Positions 7,518 to 13,814 of a stretch of DNA of 15,286 bases are shown piece after piece. Under the pieces are notes generated by a model that was given only the letters and a program-made list of their open reading frames with translations, was not told the origin of the DNA and ran no database searches. A program made the position numbers and the translations under genes. Position 1 is the first letter of the stretch, and every line of letters starts with the position of its first letter. The stretch comes from Verrucomicrobia bacterium UBA740. Its GTDB lineage: Bacteria; Verrucomicrobiota; Kiritimatiellia; RFP12; UBA1067. The stretch is from positions 1,900-17,185 of the forward strand of contig DBKW01000070.1 in NCBI GenBank assembly GCA_002298665.1. Direction: 5' to 3'.

Positions 7518-8224
7518 GGGCGCGCCGCCCCTTTCCCGCTCTTCGCGCTCTTCGCCTTCAAATATTCGGCGAGCCCTCGCGCGCGCAGCCGGCAGGCCGG
7601 ACACGTCCCGCACCCGTCGCCCGGAACGCCGCGGTAGCAGGTCACGGTCTTTTCGCGGATGAAATCCAGCAGCCCCAGCTTGTCCGCGAGCGCCCACTCG
7701 TCCGCTTTCGTCTTGTGCAGAAAAGGCGTGACGATCTTGAACGGCCACTCCATCGCCAGGCGCATCGCCTTCTCCTGCGCGCGGATGAACACGCCGCGGC
7801 AGTCCGGATACCCCGAATAGTCCGCCTGCGAGACGCCCGTGTAGATCTCCTTCGCGCCGAGGCTCTTCGCCCACACGCCCGCCGCCAGCAGGAAGAACGC
7901 GTTGCGCCCTTCCACGACCGTCGTCGGGCAGGCCGACCCCGGCTTGCGCGCGATGGCGATCGAGTCGTCCATCAGCGCGTTCGTCGTCAGCTCCCCGTAG
8001 AAGCCGAGCCGCACGACCTTGTGCGCGGCGATCTTGAAGTGCCGCGCCAGGCGCCGCGCCGCCTTCGTCTCGATCGCATGCCGCTGGCCGTACCGGAAGG
8101 TGATCGCCGCCACCGCGTCCGCGCCGTGTTTGCGGCAGGCGAGCGCCAGGCACAGCGCGCTGTCCTGCCCGCCGCTCAAAACGACGAGCGCCTGGATCGG
8201 CGTCTCAGACGGATGCGTAGCCAT
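7514..8224 (-). CDS. queC: 7-cyano-7-deazaguanine (preQ0) synthase
   Basis: QueC converts 7-carboxy-7-deazaguanine to preQ0 with ATP and ammonia, on the way to queuosine in tRNA. The 236-residue protein has the PP-loop SGGQDS (17-22), TFRYGQRH (42-49), EGRNAFFL (105-112), and GVSQADYSGYPDCR (130-143), very close to the family's DYSGYPDCR signature. A zinc site is formed by Cys196, Cys205, Cys208 and Cys211 in TCYRG...GCGTCPACR. A small deviation is VVEGRN where most homologues have VPxRN. AAGGAG lies about seven bases before the ATG. The gene starts inside the end of deoC (20-bp overlap). No other queuosine genes (queD, queE, queF) are in the window. The C-terminal tail is a basic Lys/Ala stretch likely to be disordered. 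Confidence 0.95.
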   Translation of the reverse strand: MATHPSETPIQALVVLSGGQDSALCLALACRKHGADAVAAITFRYGQRHAIETKAARRLARHFKIAAHKVVRLGFYGELTTNALMDDSIAIARKPGSACPTTVVEGRNAFFLLAAGVWAKSLGAKEIYTGVSQADYSGYPDCRGVFIRAQEKAMRLAMEWPFKIVTPFLHKTKADEWALADKLGLLDFIREKTVTCYRGVPGDGCGTCPACRLRARGLAEYLKAKSAKSGKGAARP

Positions 8225-8981
8225 CGCGCGCTCCTTCCTCCATGATCTTCTCTGCGGACGAGGTCCCGATGCGGGTCGCCCCGGCGGCGATCATCCGGCA
8301 AGCCTCTTCGTAGCCGCGGATGCCCCCCGCCGCCTTGACGCCCATCTCCGGACCGACCGTTTCGCGCATCAGCCGCACGTCGTCCACGGTCGCCCCGCCG
8401 GACCCGAACCCGGTGGACGTCTTCACGAAGTCGAACCCGAGCTCCTTCGCGAGATGGCAGGCGATCCGTTTCTCCAGGTCCGTCAAGTTGCAGCATTCGA
8501 TTATGAGCTTCGTCGCAATCTCCCGCCCCGTGCGCGCTCGCTCTTCCGCCACGCGGTCGTGGAAAGGCGTCAAGTCGAACAGGACCTTCCCGTACGCCGC
8601 CGCGTCGAACGCCGCCGTCGCGCAAGCCGCCTTCAGAAGCGAGACGTTCAGGACGACATCCAGTTCGTCCGCCCCGTCCTCGAGCGCGCGGAGCGCTTCC
8701 TCTCCTTTGATGTACGGATCGTTCTTCCCGAGCGGGAAGCCCACCACCGTGCAGACCTTGACGTCCGACCCCCGCAGGTTCTCCGCGCAGCGCGCGACCT
8801 CGCTCGGGTGCACGCAAACGGTCGCGAAGGAATACCTCCGCGCCGCCTGGCAAAGGGCGTCGATTTCCGCTTCCGTCGCCGTCGGCTTCAGGCAGGTGGA
8901 ATCCAGATAGCGCGCAAGCTTCCGCGCTTTCGCGGCGAGTCCGCACGCATTCGCCACCCCCTTCTTCGTTTGTCGTTTCAT
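8205..8981 (-). CDS. deoC: Deoxyribose-phosphate aldolase
   Basis: DeoC cleaves 2-deoxyribose 5-phosphate to glyceraldehyde 3-phosphate and acetaldehyde during deoxynucleoside breakdown. The 258-residue class I aldolase barrel shows YLDSTCLKP (25-33), VCVHPSEV (55-62), VVGFPLG (79-85), ADELDVVLN with Asp108 (104-112), the Schiff-base Lys187 in FVKTSTGF (185-191), and Lys216 in GVKAAGGIR (214-222). The first motif usually reads IDHTLLKP, so Ser replaces the usual His, but the catalytic Asp-Lys-Lys set is intact. GGGAG stands about nine bases before the ATG. The neighbours queC (overlapping) and a glycan acyltransferase (40 bp upstream) give no nucleoside-salvage context. It looks like a housekeeping passenger in the operon. 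Confidence 0.95.
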   Translation of the reverse strand: MKRQTKKGVANACGLAAKARKLARYLDSTCLKPTATEAEIDALCQAARRYSFATVCVHPSEVARCAENLRGSDVKVCTVVGFPLGKNDPYIKGEEALRALEDGADELDVVLNVSLLKAACATAAFDAAAYGKVLFDLTPFHDRVAEERARTGREIATKLIIECCNLTDLEKRIACHLAKELGFDFVKTSTGFGSGGATVDDVRLMRETVGPEMGVKAAGGIRGYEEACRMIAAGATRIGTSSAEKIMEEGARDGYASV

Positions 8982-9021
8982 GATCGAATTCTCCCTTTCC
9001 GCAAAATCCCAGGAACAAAGG

Positions 9022-9654
9022 TCAGAGCAAGGGTTCCGCCGGATTCCCCAGCACCGTCGTGTGGGGCGGCACGTCCAGGAACACGACGCTCCCGGCGCCG
9101 ACTATCGCGCCCCGTCCGATCTTCCGCCGCGGCACAACGACCGCGCCCGGGTAGATGCGCGCGAAGTCCCCCACCTCGACCCCGCCGCCCACGGCGACCT
9201 GCGCGTAGACGTGGGCGAAGGACCCGATCCGCGTGTCGTGCCCGATGGAACTGTTGTGGAAAACGCAACTGTGCGCCCCGACCGTGCAGTCCGCCGTGAG
9301 AACCGCCCCGGCGGCGACGACGCACCCTTCCCCCACGATGACGTTCGGCCCCAGCCGGGCCGTGCGGTCCACGAGGCTCGCGAACGACGCACCGCGCGCC
9401 GCGAGCATGCGCACGCACCGCTCCCGCGCCGCCGTATCCCCCAGCGCCGTGACGAAGACGTCGTCCGCCTGCGGCGTGTAGGCGCCGACGGACCCCACGA
9501 CCGGCGGATAGCCCCGAAACCCGGCGAGCGCCGCCGGACGGTCGTCCAGGAAGCCTTTGAGGACGAACGTCTCGCCGTACCCGACAGCCTGGCAAGCCGC
9601 GCCGGCGAGTTCCCGTCCGAAACCGCCCGCGCCGACAATCAGCAGATTCTTCAC
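9022..9654 (-). CDS. PglD/NeuD-type hexapeptide-repeat sugar O/N-acyltransferase
   Basis: This 210-residue protein has the two-domain build of PglD and NeuD enzymes, which acylate an amino or hydroxyl group of a nucleotide sugar or glycan. An N-terminal Rossmann-like domain begins LLIVGAGGFGRELA (4-17). A left-handed beta-helix of hexapeptide repeats follows, with NVIVGEGCVVAAGAVL and HNSSIGHDTRIGSFAHV. The His of SIGHD matches the catalytic base of PglD. Near the C-terminus are KIGRGAIVGAGSVVFLDVP and GNPA, as in the family. I choose a GTG start (9652-9654) because the Rossmann strand begins immediately there and the GTG overlaps the carrier-protein stop in GTGA. The upstream ATG of the open frame would add about 67 low-complexity residues. 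The overlap with a carrier protein raises the possibility that the acyl donor is acyl-ACP rather than acetyl-CoA. Confidence 0.88.
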   Translation of the reverse strand: MKNLLIVGAGGFGRELAGAACQAVGYGETFVLKGFLDDRPAALAGFRGYPPVVGSVGAYTPQADDVFVTALGDTAARERCVRMLAARGASFASLVDRTARLGPNVIVGEGCVVAAGAVLTADCTVGAHSCVFHNSSIGHDTRIGSFAHVYAQVAVGGGVEVGDFARIYPGAVVVPRRKIGRGAIVGAGSVVFLDVPPHTTVLGNPAEPLL

Positions 9655-9872
9655 GGGGCCACCCCCACCGCGCGCGCCAATTCGCCGACCGACCCGTACC
9701 GGTTCAGTTCCGCGAGCGCGACGTCCGCATGGGCGCGCTGTTTCAGCGCGACTTTCAGCGCGAACGCCGTGAGCGACCCCCACAGCGACGTTTGGCGGTA
9801 ATCGTCCGATGCCGCCAGCGTGGGCACCTCGCAAACGTCCGCCACCAATTCGCAAAGTTCCGCCATCGTCAT
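9651..9872 (-). CDS. Small acyl carrier protein-like protein
   Basis: This 73-residue protein resembles an acyl carrier protein. It has an amphipathic N-terminal helix (MAELCELVADVCEV), a loop leading to SLWGSLTAFALKVAL at the start of helix II, and a C-terminal YGSVGELARAV like the usual TVgdLa. Ser33 lies 29 residues before Val62, the same spacing as between the phosphopantetheine Ser36 and the matching valine in E. coli ACP, so Ser33 is the likely prosthetic-group site. The residue before it is Gly, not the near-invariant Asp of DSL, and helix II is basic rather than acidic. The start is fixed by AAAGGAG eight bases upstream and a 4-bp overlap with the GT2 stop. It is too small and unusual to be the fatty-acid synthesis ACP. 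A dedicated donor for the next gene is inferred. Confidence 0.72.
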   Translation of the reverse strand: MTMAELCELVADVCEVPTLAASDDYRQTSLWGSLTAFALKVALKQRAHADVALAELNRYGSVGELARAVGVAP

Positions 9873-10825
9873 TTGAGCATCTCCTTTATATAAGCCGCCA
9901 GAAACCGCAAGCCTTCCCGCCGCGGCACTTCGCCCCGCAGGGTGCGGACGGCTATCTCGGCAAGCGAAAAGACCGACGAACCCCGGTAGAGCGGCGCGAG
10001 CGTGCCGCCGGCCAGCGCGTCCAGCCGCTTGCGCGCCCGCAAAAGCGCCAGCTTGTTCGCGCAATAACGCCGCGCGTCTTTCGTCGTGCCGGACACCGTA
10101 CTCGTACGGGAATCCAAGAGATAGTCGTAGAGCGGCGCGGACACGCTCGTCATCGAATGCGCGGCAATCAGATACTCCACATTGAAGAGCGCGTCCTCGA
10201 AAAGCGTAACGGTCTCGTCAAACCGCACGGGCGTCTGCTCAATAATCGCCCGCCGGTAGCAACACCGCCAAACGCCCCCGAGTTCGCGCTTCCGGGCGAA
10301 CACGTCCTGCCCCAAAAGCCGCCGGAAGACATCCCCCAGCGTGTAGCCAATCAGCCGCGGCAGATAGAATCGGCGAATCTCCTCCGCTGACGTGTAATGG
10401 TAAGGCTCCTTGAGCTTGACCTCGCCGCCCGGACGCGAAGAGTCCACGTACTCCTGCCAGAAACTGCAGATGCAGTAGTCCGCCTTGTCGCGATCCATCG
10501 CGGCAATCATCTGCGTGCAAAACCCCTCTTCGACCGTGTCGTCGGCGTCCACGAACTGGATGTACGTGCCGCGCGCGAGCGCGAGACCTGCATTCCGCGC
10601 CGCCGATACGCCCCGTCCGAAAGAGGCCGTCACGCGCAAGCAGGCGTAGTCCTCGACATAGGCTTTCAGTATCTCGCCCGTCGCGTCCGTGGACCCGTCG
10701 TCCACCGCGATGATCTCCCCGCCCGGCGGCAAGGCCGCGCGGATGCTGTCCAGACAGCGCACGAGCGTCCCTGCCACGTTCCGGCACGGCACAATCACAC
10801 TGACAATCGGCGCAGGCTCTGTCAT
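9869..10825 (-). CDS. GT2-family glycosyltransferase
   Basis: This 318-residue enzyme has the GT-A fold of family 2, inverting transferases used in O-antigen, capsule and exopolysaccharide assembly. It opens IVSVIVPCRNVAGTL (7-21), then IIAVDDGSTDATGEIL (38-53) with the nucleotide-binding DDGS, GVSAARNAGLALARGTYIQFVDADD (72-96) with the metal-binding DAD, and FEDALFNVEYL (209-219), where ED is the likely catalytic base region. No transmembrane segment is evident; the C-terminus is helical and basic. It is the first gene of the long operon, behind a promoter with a perfect TATAAT whose predicted start leaves only about seven untranslated bases, and no Shine-Dalgarno is seen. Its end encodes the ribosome binding site of the next gene. 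Acceptor and donor are unknown. Confidence 0.92.
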   Translation of the reverse strand: MTEPAPIVSVIVPCRNVAGTLVRCLDSIRAALPPGGEIIAVDDGSTDATGEILKAYVEDYACLRVTASFGRGVSAARNAGLALARGTYIQFVDADDTVEEGFCTQMIAAMDRDKADYCICSFWQEYVDSSRPGGEVKLKEPYHYTSAEEIRRFYLPRLIGYTLGDVFRRLLGQDVFARKRELGGVWRCCYRRAIIEQTPVRFDETVTLFEDALFNVEYLIAAHSMTSVSAPLYDYLLDSRTSTVSGTTKDARRYCANKLALLRARKRLDALAGGTLAPLYRGSSVFSLAEIAVRTLRGEVPRREGLRFLAAYIKEMLK

Positions 10826-10838
10826 ACTTCAAGAAGCC

Positions 10839-10867
10839 ATTATACCATAAACCACCCCCGGACGCAA
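10839..10867 (-). promoter_or_regulatory. Sigma70-type promoter of the long operon
   Basis: On the minus strand a perfect TATAAT (10839-10844) follows TTGCGT (10862-10867, three of six matches to TTGACA, including the TTG) with a 17-bp spacer. The -10 ends 13 bases before the GT2 start codon. Transcription would therefore begin about seven bases before the ATG. The local sequence is AT-rich in an otherwise GC-rich region. Confidence 0.65.
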
Positions 10868-11171
10868 TACGGCACGGCACGGGAAAGTGTACTCTGCCGC
10901 AAGGCGCCCGGATAGACCGTCCCGAGGGATGACGAACGTAAGCGAAAAAGATGAAGGACTGGTTGAGGAAGCGGAAGGAAAGAATGCGTAAATCCCCCAG
11001 AAGGGCAGCGCGTCGGCCGGGCACGGCAAAGAACGTCCTGGCGTCCCCCTCTGGCTTTCCCGACGTTTGCCCCTGACTTTCATCCCCTTTGCCGGACGGG
11101 TTGCGGAGCTTTCCGTCTGTCGCGCTTGCCTGTGTGCAGAGACTGGGAATGCAAATCTCATAGAGTTTTGA
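10868..11171. other. Intergenic stretch without a recognised gene
   Basis: Several frames are open here by chance of base composition, but none shows a family motif, a ribosome binding site or a conserved-looking domain. No tRNA or other RNA gene was recognised. The stretch separates the operon promoter from the 22-bp repeat array and may hold untranslated or regulatory sequence, or eroded coding sequence. Confidence 0.5.
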
Positions 11172-11303
11172 AGTAATACTCGGGGTGTTTTGGAGCAACA
11201 CACCCCGTGATTTGATGCAAAACACCCCGTGATTTGGTACAAAACACCGGGTGTTTTAATGCAAAACACCCGGTGTTTTTGTGCAAGATACCGGGTGGTT
11301 TGA
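11172..11303. repeat. Six tandem 22-bp imperfect palindromic repeats
   Basis: Six consecutive 22-bp units start at 11172, 11194, 11216, 11238, 11260 and 11282. The third to sixth are most alike, each beginning TGCAA or TACAA. The centre of unit 4 is AAAACACCGGGTGTTTT (11241-11257) and that of unit 5 is AAAACACCCGGTGTTTT (11263-11279), both perfect 8-bp inverted arms around one base. Units 1-3 and 6 keep the core with mismatches. There is no spacer between units and no cas gene nearby, so this is not CRISPR. A 22-bp period places the palindromes about two helical turns apart, as expected for an array of binding sites for a dimeric protein. Each arm pair could also form an RNA hairpin and end transcription from the upstream sugar operon. 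Which of these applies is not decided by the sequence. Confidence 0.85.
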
Positions 11304-11737
11304 ATACTGTGTGTCTGACGAACATAATCTTGGTCTGACGGGTATGTCAGCAAGGTGTCTGGCACTCCAGCGAAAAGTCAGGGACGGGGTGGGCAAAAGC
11401 CCGTGGCGGAAAAGTAGAAAGTCTGAGACAGAGACAGACGGGGAGAAAGCGCCGGGCAAATCCGCCGCTTCGCCTCGGTAGGTTCATTTGATTGGTCGTT
11501 TTTGAGCTACCGCTTCGAGAAGATAGGCGAGACAAACCGGGAGGCGTTCGCCGCGGCGTTCAAACGCCCGGGGGAAGCGCCGCGGACGGCGACAGGCAAA
11601 GCCGGTGCGAGCGGCGACGGCTGCGAGTTCCTGGCCCGTGCCGCGTTGCGCAATGAGGACGAACTTGCCTCGACCCTGTTCAGGCGAAACGCTTGCGCGT
11701 TACACGGAACAAGGCCGAGGTCTCGGGCCGCCCCGCG
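11304..11737. other. Intergenic stretch downstream of the sugar operon
   Basis: This is the 3' flank of the beta-helix gene. A plus-strand frame open from 11427 to 11858 has protein-like stretches (for example YRFEKIGETNREAFAAAF) but only a TTG start, no ribosome binding site, and runs antisense into the beta-helix gene, so I do not call it. A weak inverted repeat CCGAG/CTCGG lies just past the stop codon near 11716-11727. No RNA gene was recognised. Confidence 0.45.
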
Positions 11738-13771
11738 TCAGCGCGTCAGGCTGAAGTTGCGGAAGCAGAGTTCGTCCACAGGTTCGGAGACGTTGAAAAA
11801 CAGGCCGACGAGATCCGTCACCTCCGGATCGAACGAGAGGTCGATTTCGGCCGTGTAGGTCTTCCACGCGCCGCTCCGGTCGACTTTCAGGCGGATTTCG
11901 TTGCGCTTTTCGTTCGTGATCGCCGCGATGCACAGATCGAACGGCGTCGCGCTCGCGGCTTTCATGTCGAACGCGAGGCGATACTTGCCGAAGCCCGCCG
12001 CCTTTACGCGTTCCGTCACGATCGCCTGCATGCCCGCCCCCCTCTCGCACTGGCGCAGGCGGTAGACGACGGCGCCCTTCCCGTCGCGCGTGCACGCGTC
12101 GAGCTTGACGCTCCACGAAGGACAGCGCTGCCAGATGCTCCGCGTCGCCGGGCGGTCCTGCAACAGGTTCGCCGGGGCGGGCGGGAGGCGCCGCTTGCGC
12201 TTGGCGGGGCACTTCCAGTCGACTACGACGCGGTCGGGGCCCAGCGGGACGGTGCGCGGCAACGCCTTGTCCGTCGTGACCGAAAGGTCGAGGATCGCCT
12301 TGTCCTTCGGCCAGAAGGCATAGTCCGGGAACGCCGCGGCGAGATGTCCGGCAAGATAAAGGTTCGTCACGGCGAACCGGCAGTTGCTCGTGTTGAGCCA
12401 CCAGTCCGGATTGTTCTCGACGGCGACCGAGAGCCCGTTCGTCTGCCCCGCCAGCCGCCAGTTGTCGCGGCCCGAGACGTGGGGGACGGACAGGTTGCGG
12501 AAGACGTAGGACTTCGCGAGGTCGCCCATGTTCCGGCAGCGGAAGACGTAGCCGACGTAGGTCGCGTCGACCGCCGAGAGGCTGTCGAAGAAGAATTCCT
12601 CTTTCTGGGGTTCGAGATCCTGCGGACCCGGCTCGCGCTTCTGGAGGCCCGTCCCCATCTCGTCCCACTTGTTGTCGCGGCGCAGGGTGCCGTTGTAGTC
12701 GTTCGCGATGACGCCCTCGTCCGCCCGGAAGATGTCGATGTTCTCCATGCGGACGTTGCCGTTCGAGTTCTGGGGGAAGATGGCCTTGCAGGACGTGCCG
12801 ATGGCGACGTTGCGGAAGGTCGCGTCCTGGATGCCGCTGACGACAAGCGCGTTGTCGCCGACGTAGAGCCAGGCGTTGTCCACGCGCAGGTTCCGGCCGC
12901 CGACGGTGAAACCGTCCGAGCACATCATCGAGGAGAGGAGCTTCACGTTGCGCAGGACGGTGCCCTCGTTCCACGACAACAGGTTGAACGTGCGCGCGTC
13001 GACGAGTTTGACGTCATCGACCGTGGCGCCGGCCGCCTCGATGACGACGACGCCGCGCAGGGGGTTCAGGATCTGGTCGTAGCGGAAGATGTCGCTCATA
13101 GGGTCGAGGACCATGCCGCGTCCGTGCAGCCGCACGCCCGGATGGCCGATCTTCAGCCGCGCGTTCAGGATGCTCCCGGGCGCGAGGTAGATCTCCTTCA
13201 CGTCCTTGGGGACCTCCAGGACGCCGTCCGCGCCGGGCGCGTCAACCCAGCCCTCGACGCGCAGGACGCCCGCCGCGCCGGGCGCGGGTACGTCCCCGGC
13301 CTTCTCCGGCGCGTCGGCGAAGACGGAAAGTATCGTCTTGTCGTAGTCGTTGAGCTGGATGCCGAAGCAGGTCGGCTCGGTCAGCGTGACGGAGATGACG
13401 CCCTTGCGGAACGTATGCTTCAGGCCCTTCCGCGCCGGAAAGACCTTGTAGCAGCGGACGTCCTCGCGCACGGCGATGTCCACCGTGACGGGACGGCCCG
13501 CGAACGCGAATTCGCAGAACCGGCGGTTCACGTCCCCGCCGCGCGTCCGCCCCTCGAGAAGGGACTTCTCGCAATGGTTCCAGACGACGAGCCGCTCCGC
13601 CTTCTTCCCCTGGCGGACGCGCACCCTGTAGGCGTCGTCGCGCTCGATCGCCGCCGGATAGTCGGGATAGCGCACGAGCGTGTCCGCCGTCGCGGCCGGA
13701 TTTTCCGCGGCGAAAGACGCGCAGACCTGGCACAGAACCAGGAGTCCGGCGAGAAATTTCGTCGTCTTCAT
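11738..13771 (-). CDS. Secreted GH28/GH49-like right-handed beta-helix protein
   Basis: This 677-residue exported protein resembles the clan of polygalacturonases (GH28) and dextranases/isopullulanases (GH49). A signal peptide (about 1-21, ending ASFA) leads into an N-terminal beta-domain (about 30-180). A parallel beta-helix follows from about 185 to 510, with repeated short strands such as GVRLHGRGMVLDP, TVDDVKLVDAR and LRVDNAWLYVGDNALVV. The expected acidic cluster shows Asp286 (CSDGF) and Asp306 (VGDNA). The second Asp of the usual Asp-Asp pair is Asn307. Residues about 530-677 look like a carbohydrate-binding beta-sandwich. The frame opens ten codons earlier, but AGAAGGAG lies eight bases before the Met at 13771 and that Met begins the signal peptide. 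It is the last gene of the sugar operon, 43 bp after the TIM barrel. The substrate is unknown, and a binding or lyase-like role is possible. Confidence 0.75.
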   Translation of the reverse strand: MKTTKFLAGLLVLCQVCASFAAENPAATADTLVRYPDYPAAIERDDAYRVRVRQGKKAERLVVWNHCEKSLLEGRTRGGDVNRRFCEFAFAGRPVTVDIAVREDVRCYKVFPARKGLKHTFRKGVISVTLTEPTCFGIQLNDYDKTILSVFADAPEKAGDVPAPGAAGVLRVEGWVDAPGADGVLEVPKDVKEIYLAPGSILNARLKIGHPGVRLHGRGMVLDPMSDIFRYDQILNPLRGVVVIEAAGATVDDVKLVDARTFNLLSWNEGTVLRNVKLLSSMMCSDGFTVGGRNLRVDNAWLYVGDNALVVSGIQDATFRNVAIGTSCKAIFPQNSNGNVRMENIDIFRADEGVIANDYNGTLRRDNKWDEMGTGLQKREPGPQDLEPQKEEFFFDSLSAVDATYVGYVFRCRNMGDLAKSYVFRNLSVPHVSGRDNWRLAGQTNGLSVAVENNPDWWLNTSNCRFAVTNLYLAGHLAAAFPDYAFWPKDKAILDLSVTTDKALPRTVPLGPDRVVVDWKCPAKRKRRLPPAPANLLQDRPATRSIWQRCPSWSVKLDACTRDGKGAVVYRLRQCERGAGMQAIVTERVKAAGFGKYRLAFDMKAASATPFDLCIAAITNEKRNEIRLKVDRSGAWKTYTAEIDLSFDPEVTDLVGLFFNVSEPVDELCFRNFSLTR

Positions 13772-13814
13772 TGTCTCTTCTCCTTCTCTCTTCTTTGCCA
13801 ACCCCGGGCGCGTC

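Noticed and set aside
11172..11303. CRISPR array
   Set aside because: The units are directly contiguous with no unique spacers, the period is 22 bp, and no cas genes are present.
10829..11365. Minus-strand frames spanning the 22-bp array with repeated Lys-Thr-Pro-Gly-Val peptides
   Set aside because: The peptide repeat is only the translation of the palindromic DNA repeat. The frame ends with no recognisable domain, and there is no ribosome binding site.
11427..11858. A plus-strand frame with protein-like segments downstream of the sugar operon
   Set aside because: It has no ATG or GTG start, only a TTG at 11502. It also lacks a ribosome binding site and runs antisense into the beta-helix gene. 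It may be a relic, but I cannot support a gene.
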